Positions 56,669-64,000 of a stretch of 64,000 bases of DNA are shown here, piece by piece. The notes under the pieces were generated by a model. That model was given only the letters and a program-made list of their open reading frames with translations. It was not told the DNA's origin and ran no database searches. The position numbers and the translations under genes were made by a program. This DNA is from Roseovarius nanhaiticus (lineage in GTDB: Bacteria > Pseudomonadota > Alphaproteobacteria > Rhodobacterales > Rhodobacteraceae). The DNA lies in NCBI RefSeq assembly GCF_900156535.1, contig NZ_FTNV01000001.1, positions 1,302,001 through 1,366,000 of the forward strand, read 5' to 3'. Each line of letters opens with the position of its first letter. The first letter of the stretch is position 1.

Positions 56669-57460
56669 TCAGTCGGCCGATTTTACGGCATCCTGCGCGC
56701 GGATGAAGCTTTCGCTGACGGCGTGATAGCCGGGCGAGACCTCGCCGTAGAGCGCGCCCCAGTTGGCCGCGTCGGGGCGGTTCCAGGTGCGGTGCGTCTC
56801 GCTGAGGATAGTGTTGGTTGTGACGGGCGCGATACCAACTGCAGCCATGCGGGTCATGGCGGCGTCCGAGGCCAGCTTGCTCACGTCGCCTGAGGCGTCC
56901 ATCACCACGACCACCTCATAGCCTTCGGCATTGGCCTGCAGCGCAGGGAAGGCGACGCAAACACTGGTCCAGACACCGGCGATGACCAGCGTCTTGCGGC
57001 CCGTGGCCTCGACCGCCTCGACGAAATCGGCGTTGTCCCACGAGCTGACCTCGCCCTGGCGCGCGATGTATTGCGCATCCTCATCGGCCTCCAGCAACTC
57101 TTCGAGTTCGGCCATCAGCGGCCCGTTCGAGCCATTGGGCTCGGAGGCTGTGTAGATGATCGGAATATCCGCCTGCTGGGCGATCCGGGCCAGCGCCATG
57201 GTGTTGCGGCGCAGCGCGTCGATCTCGATATCGTTGACGGTCTGGAAGAGGCCCGTCTGATGGTCGAGCAACAGCAGAACGGCATCGTTCGGATCGTAGA
57301 GCGCGGCATTCGCGGCCTCGGACGGCGTCTTGGAAAGACCGTCGAGATGCAGCGTCCCGCTGGCCTGCTGTGCATGGGCCGCGGTGATGAAGGCGGCGGG
57401 CTGCATCAGCATCGCGGCGCCAGTGGTGAGGGCAAGAAAGGTTCTCTTGAGGGTCTTCAT
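56669..57460 (-). CDS. Exported isochorismatase-family cysteine hydrolase
   Basis: 263 residues. Residues 1-30 are a Sec signal peptide ending AHA, which is unusual since most family members are cytoplasmic. D66 (LLLDHQTG) and C168 (VIAGVWTSVCVAFPAL) are the conserved acid and nucleophile of the YcaC-like group. AGGAGATTGCC precedes ATG 57460. Substrates of such hydrolases include nicotinamide, isochorismate and hydrazides; here the place in the operon suggests an aromatic or amide compound met in the periplasm. Confidence 0.87.
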   Translation of the reverse strand: MKTLKRTFLALTTGAAMLMQPAAFITAAHAQQASGTLHLDGLSKTPSEAANAALYDPNDAVLLLLDHQTGLFQTVNDIEIDALRRNTMALARIAQQADIPIIYTASEPNGSNGPLMAELEELLEADEDAQYIARQGEVSSWDNADFVEAVEATGRKTLVIAGVWTSVCVAFPALQANAEGYEVVVVMDASGDVSKLASDAAMTRMAAVGIAPVTTNTILSETHRTWNRPDAANWGALYGEVSPGYHAVSESFIRAQDAVKSAD

Positions 57461-57490
57461 GGCAATCTCCTGCGTGGTGGGTGAAAATCG

Positions 57491-57597
57491 CCCCTGCGCC
57501 TATTGCATGATGATCGGACGCAGAGGGGCTGGCCTGCCGCGCGCATCAATGGCCCGGCAGGATAGGTGGCCCTGCCCAAGCGTGGCGCAGGCAGGGC
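57491..57597. other. Cluster of three intercistronic hairpins with alternative pairing
   Basis: Stem 1: CCCCTGCG (57491-57498) with CGCAGAGGGG (57519-57528). Stem 2: CCTGCCG (57533-57539) with CGGCAGG (57555-57561). Stem 3: GCCCTGCC (57569-57576) with GGCAGGGC (57590-57597). The arms of stems 2 and 3 share CCTGCC/GGCAGG, so they can pair crosswise, as in attenuators. It fills the gap between wrbA and the isochorismatase-like gene. Confidence 0.55.
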
Positions 57598-57619
57598 AAT
57601 CAGCGAGGTGAGCGAGTGT

Positions 57620-58210
57620 TTACGCCAGCTTGGCCGCAACCTCGACAAGGCGGCGGGCCTGGTGGGCGATCGCCGCGCGGGCCTCGTCCGAGAAGTCTTC
57701 GCCCGCGGTGTGGCTGTAGCCATAGGGGTTGCCGCCGGTCTTGAAGATCACCTCGTCGGTATAGCCCGGCGCCACGACGAAACCGCCCCAATGCATCACA
57801 GTGGTGTAGAGCGATTGCAGTGTCGTTTCCTGCCCGCCATGCACGTTCTGGGCGGAAGTCATGGCCGTGACCGGCTTGTTCGCGAGGCCGCCCTTGGCCC
57901 AGATGCCGCCCAGAGTGTCGATGAAGGCGCGCATCTGGCTGGCGATCACGCCAAAGCGGGTCGGCGCCGAGATGAGATAGGCGTTGGCCCACTCCATGTC
58001 GGCCACCGTGGCCTCGGGGACATCTGCGGTCTTTTCTGCCTGTGCCTTCCAGGCGTCCTGGCCCTCGACGACGGATTGCGGCGCGGTCTCGGGCGCCTTC
58101 AGCACGCGGACCTCGGCGCCTGCTTCGCGGGCGGCCTCGGCGGCGATCTCGGCCATCTGGTGGTTGGTGCCGTAGGTGGAATAGTAAAGGATTGCGAGTT
58201 TGACGGACAT
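57620..58210 (-). CDS. wrbA: NAD(P)H:quinone oxidoreductase WrbA
   Basis: 196 residues, standard for WrbA. The flavodoxin-like FMN loop [12 protein letters not shown], then [20 protein letters not shown] and [17 protein letters not shown], are family-specific blocks. It reduces quinones by two electrons, avoiding semiquinone radicals. It begins 35 bases after the dioxygenase stop and is the second gene of the operon. Confidence 0.94.
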   Translation of the reverse strand: MSVKLAILYYSTYGTNHQMAEIAAEAAREAGAEVRVLKAPETAPQSVVEGQDAWKAQAEKTADVPEATVADMEWANAYLISAPTRFGVIASQMRAFIDTLGGIWAKGGLANKPVTAMTSAQNVHGGQETTLQSLYTTVMHWGGFVVAPGYTDEVIFKTGGNPYGYSHTAGEDFSDEARAAIAHQARRLVEVAAKLA

Positions 58211-58245
58211 TTCAGGTCTCCTTCTTCGGTGTGATTGGTTGCGGA

Positions 58246-59178
58246 TCAGTCCACAAGTTCGGGCAGTGCACGTTCCAGCCGGGCGCGCAGATGCGCGTGC
58301 TGGTCCGGCAGCTTCAGCGCCTCGCCCAGATGGGCGGGGTCTTCGTCCCGGTCGAAGCCGGGCTCGTTCGTGGCGATCTCGAACAGCACCCCGCCGGGGG
58401 TGCGGAAATAGATCGCCCAGAAGTAATCGCGGTCGATGACCGGCGTGACATGCGCGCCCGCCTCGGTCAGGGCGCGGCGCACCTCGGCCTGCGCCTCGCG
58501 GTTCTCGACGGCAAAGGCCACGTGATGGACCGATCCGGCGCCTTCGCGGGCGCGGCCTTCGTCCGGCAGCGCCTCGAGGTCGATGACATCGGCGCCGTTG
58601 CCGTCCTCCAATGCCATGCGGATCAGCGCGCCCTCGCGGGCGATCTCGCGGTAGCCCATGAAGGTCAGCAGCTGCGCCGTCGCATCCGCCTCGCGCAGCC
58701 GCATGGTCACGCCGCGAAAGCCGCGAATGCCCTCGTCTGCGGGCACCGGGCGATCGCCAAACGGGGCACGCGTGTCGCCCGGCGCCTCGACCAGCGCAAA
58801 GGCGTCGCCGTCCGGCCCGTGAAAGCGCAGGCGCGCCTCGCCGAACTGCTCAGCTGTTTCGAGGCCCTCAACACCGGCCGCCGCCAGGCGCTCGCGCCAG
58901 TAGTCCAGCGTGCCGACCGGCACGGCAAAGGCGGTCTCCGAGACTTCGCCGGTGCCGCGGCGGCCCTTGGCGATGTGGGGGAAGGGGAAATAGGTCATGA
59001 CCGAGCCGGGCGTGCCGCCCTCGTCGCCGTAATAGAGGTGATAGACATCGGGCGCGTCGAAATTTACGGTTTTCTTGACCCGGCGCATGCCGAGCAGCTT
59101 GGTGAAGAAATCGTTATTCTCCTGCGCATCCGCCGCCATCGACGTAACGTGGTGCAGGCCTTTGATCTGGGTGAGCAT
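58246..59178 (-). CDS. Ring-cleaving dioxygenase of the MhqO/LinE type (VOC fold)
   Basis: 310 residues, two glyoxalase-like VOC modules. GLHHVTSMA near the start, VHHVAFAVE and [10 protein letters not shown] supply the His, His and Glu iron ligands. Related enzymes open hydroquinone or catechol rings. It is the first gene of the minus-strand detoxification operon, divergent from a LysR-type gene 115 bases away, which probably controls it. Confidence 0.9.
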   Translation of the reverse strand: MLTQIKGLHHVTSMAADAQENNDFFTKLLGMRRVKKTVNFDAPDVYHLYYGDEGGTPGSVMTYFPFPHIAKGRRGTGEVSETAFAVPVGTLDYWRERLAAAGVEGLETAEQFGEARLRFHGPDGDAFALVEAPGDTRAPFGDRPVPADEGIRGFRGVTMRLREADATAQLLTFMGYREIAREGALIRMALEDGNGADVIDLEALPDEGRAREGAGSVHHVAFAVENREAQAEVRRALTEAGAHVTPVIDRDYFWAIYFRTPGGVLFEIATNEPGFDRDEDPAHLGEALKLPDQHAHLRARLERALPELVD

Positions 59179-59293
59179 GGCTGGCTCCTTGGCTTGAGTG
59201 ATCTTGCTTGAGCCTGAAGGTAGAGGCTAAGAGAATTGCTGAGAACGAGCATAATATTGCATTCACTGTTTCACCTGGTGTAATGATGGATTC
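59179..59293. promoter_or_regulatory. Divergent promoter region, dioxygenase operon and LysR gene
   Basis: 115 bases between divergent starts, with an AT-rich centre. GCATAATATTGC at about 59248-59259 is an imperfect palindrome of T-N11-A type, and GCTTGAG is repeated twice nearby. Likely LysR-type binding region; the exact site is uncertain. Confidence 0.45.
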
Positions 59294-60193
59294 ATGGGCG
59301 AGCTTGAATCCATCCGCGTCTTCCTCACCGTTGCCGAGCTCGAGAGCTTTGCAGGGGCCGCGCGCCGTCTGGGCATGACGCCTGCGTCGGTCACGCGGAC
59401 CGTCGCGGCGCTGGAGGATAAGCTGGATCTGCAACTTCTGGTGCGAACGACGCGGCAGGTGTCGCTGACCTCCGCCGGCGCGCTGTATGCCGCGCGCGTG
59501 GCGCCGCTGGCCGAGGGGCTGGCCCAGGTAGTGACCGAGACGCGCGAGGCCCAGGGCATGACGACCGGGCGCATCCGTATCAGCGCGCCCTTGTCGCTGG
59601 GGCTCGAGGTGCTGCCGACCGTGTTGTCGCAATTCGCCACGCTGCACCCGCAGACCCATGTCGCCGTGCATCTATCGGACAGTTTCGTCGATATAGTCGA
59701 TGAGGATTTCGATCTGGCCATCCGCGTGTCGGGGCCGCCCAGCGACACCTCGACCATCTGGCGCAAGATCTGCAAGGTGCCGCGCGTTCTGGTCGCCTCG
59801 GCTGAGTATATCGGGGCCAACGGCCAACCCAAGAGCCCCGAAGAACTGACGGAATTTTCTTGCCTCAGCTACCAGTCGGATGCGCGGGAAGAGATATGGG
59901 AGCTGTCCAAAAACGCGGTGCAGGTCAAACACAAGGTGACGGGCGCGCTGAGCGCCAATAACGGCGATCTGCTGGCCCAACTGGCGCTGAACGGCGAGGG
60001 GATCACCCTTCTGCCGCGCTTCATCGTCGCGCGTGATCTGGAGGCGGGGCGCCTTGTTCAGGTGCTGCCCGAGTGGGAGATATCCGAGATCTGGCTGACG
60101 CTATACTATCCGCCCTACAATCAGCTGCCCCTGCGCGTCGCCGCGTTCTCCGACTTCTTCGAGCAGCATGTCCAGACGGTGTGCAGCCTTTGA
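59294..60193 (+). CDS. LysR-type regulator of the dioxygenase operon
   Basis: 299 residues. N-terminal helix-turn-helix (SFAGAARRLGMTPASVTRTVAALE) and an effector domain with DEDFDLAIRVSGPPSDTS. It is of the group of regulators that stand divergent from quinone or aromatic detoxification genes. It converges with the DUF5996 gene, 9 bases apart. Confidence 0.9.
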   Translation: MGELESIRVFLTVAELESFAGAARRLGMTPASVTRTVAALEDKLDLQLLVRTTRQVSLTSAGALYAARVAPLAEGLAQVVTETREAQGMTTGRIRISAPLSLGLEVLPTVLSQFATLHPQTHVAVHLSDSFVDIVDEDFDLAIRVSGPPSDTSTIWRKICKVPRVLVASAEYIGANGQPKSPEELTEFSCLSYQSDAREEIWELSKNAVQVKHKVTGALSANNGDLLAQLALNGEGITLLPRFIVARDLEAGRLVQVLPEWEISEIWLTLYYPPYNQLPLRVAAFSDFFEQHVQTVCSL

Positions 60194-60202
60194 TATCGAG
60201 GA

Positions 60203-61165
60203 TCAATCGGGCCGCTTGAGTGCACGCGGTTTGCCGGGCGTTCCGATCTCGCACTCCAGCGCATCGCGGTCCCAGTTTCCCGTGTCTGCCGCCGCCGCGT
60301 AGGTCGATTGCAGAAAGGCCATCAGCATCGCCTCGGGGTCATCGCTTGCGATGACATCGGCGTAAGGCAGCAGGAACTCGCCCAGATCAGTGTCGAACCG
60401 TGCAGCCGTAGGTTCGACCCGATAATCGGCAAAGCCCTCGGGCGTCGGATAGGCATAGGCATAGAACATGGGCTCATCCACGCCGCCGCCACCGGGCCAG
60501 AACCCTGCGGAGGACACTTCATGACTATAGGCCTCCTGCGCGACCGCGTCGGGCATGTTGGGAATGCCTGCAGGGTGCAGCGGCGCCTCGCGCCCCGAAA
60601 AGCGGGTCACCGCCAGATCGAAAGATCCCCAGAAGAAATGCACGGGCGATACCTTGCCCAGAAACCCGGTGCGGAACCGCTCGAACACCGGCACGATATG
60701 GAGAAGCGCCTTGTGAAACCGCGCGGCGGCCTCGGCATCGTAGGGGCGGGGGCGGGTGTCCTCGGCGAAGAGCACTGCCTCCGGGATCTCGTTGGGGGCG
60801 CCGTGGATATGAAACGTGCCGCCAACCGCCTCGACGGCGCGGGTGATGCGAGCGAAGAACTCCGCAACGCTCATCGGCTCAAGCGAGAAACTCTCGCGCG
60901 CGCCGCCATCGGCCTCGGCGATCATCAAGTGATCGACGAAATCGAGCGTGAGACTGACGCAGCCGCCACGCTCGTGCACCGGTCCGGTCGTCATCCCGCG
61001 TGGGGTGACGTAGAGCGCCGAATGCCACGCGTGGTTGACCCAAGGCGTATGCGCCACGCGGTATTTACCCAACATCTGCGTCCAAAGGTGGAGGGCGGCG
61101 CAGGTCTCTGCCCAGTCGGACCAGGGCAGGGGCGGCCAGTGTTTATCCTCGGCGGAAACAATCAC
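60203..61165 (-). CDS. DUF5996-family protein
   Basis: 320 residues. The start WPPLPWSDWAETCAALHLWTQ and then RVAHTPWVNHAWHSALYVTPRG mark the DUF5996 family, whose function is not known. Several Trp/His-rich motifs (TFHIHGAPNE, VHFFWGSFDLAVTRFSGR) suggest a binding pocket or metal site. The GTG start at 61165 overlaps the GST stop by 4 bases (GTGA) and has GGAG 9-12 bases upstream; the longer frame reads antisense-like residues inside the GST gene. Co-translation with a GST suggests a role in the same detoxification. Confidence 0.82.
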   Translation of the reverse strand: MIVSAEDKHWPPLPWSDWAETCAALHLWTQMLGKYRVAHTPWVNHAWHSALYVTPRGMTTGPVHERGGCVSLTLDFVDHLMIAEADGGARESFSLEPMSVAEFFARITRAVEAVGGTFHIHGAPNEIPEAVLFAEDTRPRPYDAEAAARFHKALLHIVPVFERFRTGFLGKVSPVHFFWGSFDLAVTRFSGREAPLHPAGIPNMPDAVAQEAYSHEVSSAGFWPGGGGVDEPMFYAYAYPTPEGFADYRVEPTAARFDTDLGEFLLPYADVIASDDPEAMLMAFLQSTYAAAADTGNWDRDALECEIGTPGKPRALKRPD

Positions 61166-61788
61166 CCGATCGGCTCCATGTTCTGACGTTCCAGCGCGGT
61201 CTGAACGCCCGTGTCGGCCTCCATCCGGGCGCGGTGATCCTTGAGCGCGGGATAGTCGTCGATGGAGAGCGGCGTCTGCTCGATCCAGCGCTCCAGCACG
61301 TAAAGGAACGTATCCGCGAAGGTGCGCTTGCCCAGATACCATTCGCGGCCATTCGCGTTCAGCACCTCGTTGAGGCGCTTGTAATGATTGCCCAGAGTTT
61401 CGTAGGTCTTGCGCTTGACCTCCTCGACCGCGTCCTGGCTTTCGGCAAGGTTCTGCGGGCCGAAATGGCCGCCATAGGCCGCGTGCACCTCCGACGTCAT
61501 GTAGGACAGCCCCTCGGCCTCCTTGCGGCCGATCTCGGTATCGCGGCCATAGCTGCCCTTGCCATGCGCGGCGCCCAGCCATTCAAGGATCGCGGACGCC
61601 TCGGTCAGCACATCGCCATCCTCGAACTGGACGCTCGGCACCTTGCCCTTGGGGTTGATCGCGAGGTAGTCGGCCTTCTTGTGATCGCCATAGGCCATCG
61701 TCCTGACCTCGACCGGCGCATACAGCCACGCTACCGCGATATTGGGCGAGAGCGAGCAGGTTCCGGGCATCGTGTAGAGTGTCGGCAT
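61162..61788 (-). CDS. Glutathione S-transferase
   Basis: 208 residues. The thioredoxin-like N-terminal domain has YTMPGTCSLSPNIAVAW and NPKGKVPSVQFEDGDVLTEASAIL (the cis-Pro and Glu/Ser that hold glutathione), and the helical C-terminal domain contains WYLGKRTFADTFLYV. It conjugates glutathione to electrophiles, whose adducts in turn open Kef-type channels such as the one in this region. Confidence 0.9.
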   Translation of the reverse strand: MPTLYTMPGTCSLSPNIAVAWLYAPVEVRTMAYGDHKKADYLAINPKGKVPSVQFEDGDVLTEASAILEWLGAAHGKGSYGRDTEIGRKEAEGLSYMTSEVHAAYGGHFGPQNLAESQDAVEEVKRKTYETLGNHYKRLNEVLNANGREWYLGKRTFADTFLYVLERWIEQTPLSIDDYPALKDHRARMEADTGVQTALERQNMEPIG

Positions 61789-61936
61789 GGGATTTCGCCT
61801 GTTATTCGGGTATCGTTCGCGGCCGTTTGAGGCGCGAAGATGGCCGGATTCCCCAAGGGCGTATCCGGCGTGAAATTCGATGCAGTCGCGCTGCGAGGTT
61901 GGGAAACGGCCCGCTGGGCCAAAGGTTCCAGTGGCT

Positions 61937-62497
61937 TTAGGTGTCCCGCGTGGCGGCGACGGCGGTGAAACCGGCGAGAAAGACCTTCAGCCGGTCGCGC
62001 ATGGCGTCGTCCGTCATTTGCCCGCCCTCGTCAAAGACACCGCCCGCCCGCGCGACCAACAACCGGCCCTCATACCAGGGCCGCGTGCCGAGGGTGCGCA
62101 GCACGCTCAGCCAGGCATCCTGCGCCAGGATCGTGCCGAACCCGCCGGGCGAGGCGCCCAGCACGGCCACCCGTTTGCCCCCAAAGATGCGGGAGATGTC
62201 GCTGGCGGGGCGGCTGGTCCAGTCGATCGCGTTCTTGAACACGCCGGGGATCGAGTTGTTGTATTCCGGCGTGAAGAGCAGCAGGCCATCGGCAGCTGCC
62301 ATCTGCTCTTTCAGGCGCTCGACCGCCGGGGGGATGCCCTTTGCTTCCTCTTCGTCCGCATCATAGAGCGGGATGCCGCGAATGCTGCCCTCTTCCAGGG
62401 TGGCACCCTCCGGCATGAGGCCCTGCGCGGTCCGCAAGAGCGCGGTGTTGAACGAGGCCGCGCGCAAGCTGCCGGAAATTCCCAGTATGCGTGTCAT
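61937..62497 (-). CDS. NADPH-dependent FMN reductase / quinone reductase
   Basis: 186 residues, flavodoxin-like. GISGSLRAASFNTALLR binds FMN phosphate and LLFTPEYNNSIPGVFKNAIDW is the family signature. ATG 62497 has GGAAGGAA upstream. It lies between the DoxX and GST genes on the same strand. Likely reduces quinones or azo compounds. Confidence 0.9.
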   Translation of the reverse strand: MTRILGISGSLRAASFNTALLRTAQGLMPEGATLEEGSIRGIPLYDADEEEAKGIPPAVERLKEQMAAADGLLLFTPEYNNSIPGVFKNAIDWTSRPASDISRIFGGKRVAVLGASPGGFGTILAQDAWLSVLRTLGTRPWYEGRLLVARAGGVFDEGGQMTDDAMRDRLKVFLAGFTAVAATRDT

Positions 62498-62557
62498 CTT
62501 GAACGTTCCTTCCGGTATCATGTGCGCGGCCCTGGCGGCTCGGCGCATCAGTAAGCG

Positions 62558-62588
62558 TGCCGCCCGCACTCAAAGGGCGCGGGCGGCA
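62558..62588. other. Intercistronic hairpin between doxX and the FMN reductase
   Basis: TGCCGCCCGC pairs perfectly with GCGGGCGGCA around an 11-base loop, just 11 bases after the doxX stop in the direction of transcription. No T-run follows on the minus strand. Confidence 0.6.
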
Positions 62589-62599
62589 TGGGCAGCGTA

Positions 62600-63031
62600 T
62601 CAGGCCTTGAGCGCCTCTGGAACAAAGCCGTCGATCACCGGCAGGCGGCGCAGGGCAAAGGCGCCTCCGCCCTGGATGGCGACGGCCACGGCCAGCGCCA
62701 CCAGAAGCAGCGGGAATTCCCAGCCGCCGCCTTCGGCGTTGAAGACCCAGCCATTGCCGACATGCGCCCAGACCGCGCCCAGCAGCAGCGGGATCGACAG
62801 AAGCGCGGCGAGGCGGGTGTAGAGGCCGAGAATGATGGCGGTGCCGCCGGCCAATTCGGCAAAGATGGTCAGGTAGGCCGCGATGGCCGGCAGGCCGAGG
62901 CTGCCGAAATAGGCGACCGTGCCGGGCACGGTAAAGACCAGCAGCTTGAGAAACCCGTGGGCCAGCAGGACGCTGCCCAGGGAGATGCGGGTGACGGTGG
63001 CGCCATAGGCCAGGTTTGTGGGATGTGTCAT
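62600..63031 (-). CDS. DoxX-family membrane protein
   Basis: 143 residues, four membrane segments (RISLGSVLLAHGFLKLLVF; LTIFAELAGGTAIILGL; ALLSIPLLLGAVWAHV; LLVALAVAVAI). DoxX proteins are small quinone-linked membrane proteins, some part of quinol oxidases or oxidative-stress complexes. ATG 63031 has GGAGGAAA upstream. It is the first gene of the array running to DUF5996. Confidence 0.88.
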   Translation of the reverse strand: MTHPTNLAYGATVTRISLGSVLLAHGFLKLLVFTVPGTVAYFGSLGLPAIAAYLTIFAELAGGTAIILGLYTRLAALLSIPLLLGAVWAHVGNGWVFNAEGGGWEFPLLLVALAVAVAIQGGGAFALRRLPVIDGFVPEALKA

Positions 63032-63071
63032 TGTCTTTCCTCCGATTGTGTTTGCTCTGGCACCCATATCG

Positions 63072-63085
63072 CATGACAAGTCATG
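63072..63085. promoter_or_regulatory. Palindrome between doxX and the partial LysR gene
   Basis: CATGAC-AA-GTCATG, a perfect 6+6 inverted repeat in the 107-base divergent gap, next to an AT-rich stretch (TTTGATAATATAGGG) that could be a -10 region. Likely operator of the LysR-type protein. Confidence 0.55.
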
Positions 63086-63138
63086 TTTGATAATATAGGG
63101 CTTTGGCAGTTCATTCATTCCATAAGGTTGATAATCGC

Positions 63139-64000
63139 ATGGATCATATCTCGCGCGTTGGGGTCTTTGTCGCCGTGGTCGAGGCGGGCGGTTTTGCCGG
63201 GGCGGCGCGGGCGCTGGGGATCACCAGCTCGGCCGTGTCCAAGCAGGTTCAGAACCTCGAGCAGGATCTGAAGGTCAAGCTTCTGAACCGGACGACGCGC
63301 AGCGTGACCGTGACCGAGGAGGGCGCGCTATACTACGACAGGGCGGCGCGTGCGCTGCAGGATCTGCGCGAGGCCGAGGAGCTGGCGCTGGAACTGAAAT
63401 CGCGCCCCAAGGGGCCGCTGCGGGTCAGCCTGCCGCAGAGTTTCGGGATCAAGTATCTCTCCGCGCCCATCGCCGACTTCGCCGCGCGCTATCCCGAGGT
63501 CGAGCTGGACGTGAGCCTGAACGAGCGGTTCGTCGATCTGGCTGGCGAGGGCGTCGATCTGGCCGTGCGCATCGGCGCGCTGGCCGATACGTCCCTGATC
63601 GCGCGGCGCATGGCGGGCTGTCCTTTCGTTCTATGCGCGAGTGCGGACTATCTGGCCCGGCATGGCACACCGGACCGGCCCGAAGATCTGGCGGATCACA
63701 ACGTCCTGGCCTTCACCGGCAATAGCGCGCTGCATGAATGGCGTTACATCGATGCGGCGGGCAGGGCCGGGCAGATCAGCCTGCGCGCGGGCTTTCGGAC
63801 CGATTCGGGCGACATGCTGTGCAGCGCGGCATTGCGCGGGGTGGGCATCGTGATCCTTCCGGTATTCTACGTGGCGGACCATCTCGAAACCGGCGCTTTG
63901 AGGCCGATCCTGACGGGTTACGCGACGGCGCCGCAGCGCGACATCTTCGCGGTCTTTCCCCCCAGCCGTTTCCAGTCCACCCGGCTGCGCCTGCTGGTCG
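63139..64000 (+). CDS. LysR-type regulator, 3' end outside window
   Basis: 287 codons are present before the right edge; the family length is about 300, so little is missing. Helix-turn-helix GFAGAARALGITSSAVSKQVQNLE is followed by the effector domain (LAGEGVDLAVRIGALADTSLI). It is divergent from doxX and is the likely regulator of the doxX - FMN reductase - GST - DUF5996 array. Confidence 0.9.
   Translation, partial: MDHISRVGVFVAVVEAGGFAGAARALGITSSAVSKQVQNLEQDLKVKLLNRTTRSVTVTEEGALYYDRAARALQDLREAEELALELKSRPKGPLRVSLPQSFGIKYLSAPIADFAARYPEVELDVSLNERFVDLAGEGVDLAVRIGALADTSLIARRMAGCPFVLCASADYLARHGTPDRPEDLADHNVLAFTGNSALHEWRYIDAAGRAGQISLRAGFRTDSGDMLCSAALRGVGIVILPVFYVADHLETGALRPILTGYATAPQRDIFAVFPPSRFQSTRLRLLV

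Overview
The window (about 62% G+C by eye, dense, few gaps) looks like a marine alphaproteobacterium of the Rhodobacteraceae/Roseobacter group. Evidence: the SoxCD pair, Rhodobacter-type PHA genes, a laterally mobile N-type ATPase, LysR regulators with roseobacter-style detoxification operons, and the Shine-Dalgarno and codon style. No rRNA, tRNA or CRISPR was seen.

Layout. (a) 1-6.84 kb, minus strand: a diheme c cytochrome followed by a very large secreted multicopper oxidase (at least 1832 residues, running off the left edge) whose copper motifs are in permuted order. (b) 6.98-11.4 kb: IS5- and IS3-family transposase remnants around a small minus-strand operon (ribbon-helix-helix regulator, PHB depolymerase, C45 acyltransferase/hydrolase) and a broken fabI. 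(c) 11.4-35.3 kb: an energy- and stress-survival block. It holds a PHA synthase carrying one in-frame TGA, a yhiI-rbbA-yhhJ-like ABC system, the arginine deiminase genes arcDABC running by overlap into a complete N-type ATPase operon atpDCQRBEFAG, a Crp/Fnr-type regulator, a TolB/TPR protein and a ClpK/ClpG-type disaggregase. Three TTGAC-N4-GTCAA palindromes sit before phaC/yhiI, before arcD and before clpK, and two of them are identical over 18 bp, so the block reads as one Fnr/FixK-type regulon. IS remnants lie at both ends. (d) 36.3-43.4 kb: creatinine/creatine use (creatinase, LysR regulator, creatininase, four-gene ABC importer). (e) 43.8-49.2 kb: cyanophycin turnover (cyanophycinase, cyanophycin synthetase with a TTG start, and a second Mur-ligase-type protein without the ATP-grasp half). 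(f) 49.7-51.7 kb: a soxCD pair without other sox genes. (g) 51.9-64 kb: electrophile/quinone defence in two divergent LysR-controlled arrays: ring-cleaving dioxygenase, WrbA, isochorismatase-like hydrolase, esterase, GNAT, pirin, KefB-type antiporter, then DoxX, FMN reductase, GST and a DUF5996 protein. Strong hairpins lie in several gaps between these genes.

How it works together (inference): arginine, possibly drawn from cyanophycin or amino-nitrogen scavenging, can be fermented by ArcABC to ATP. The co-transcribed ATPase, whose c subunit has Na+-type ligands, could spend that ATP to keep up the ion gradient when respiration fails, while ClpK and the PHA genes belong to the same low-oxygen/stress response. 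The last region handles reactive quinones and aromatics.
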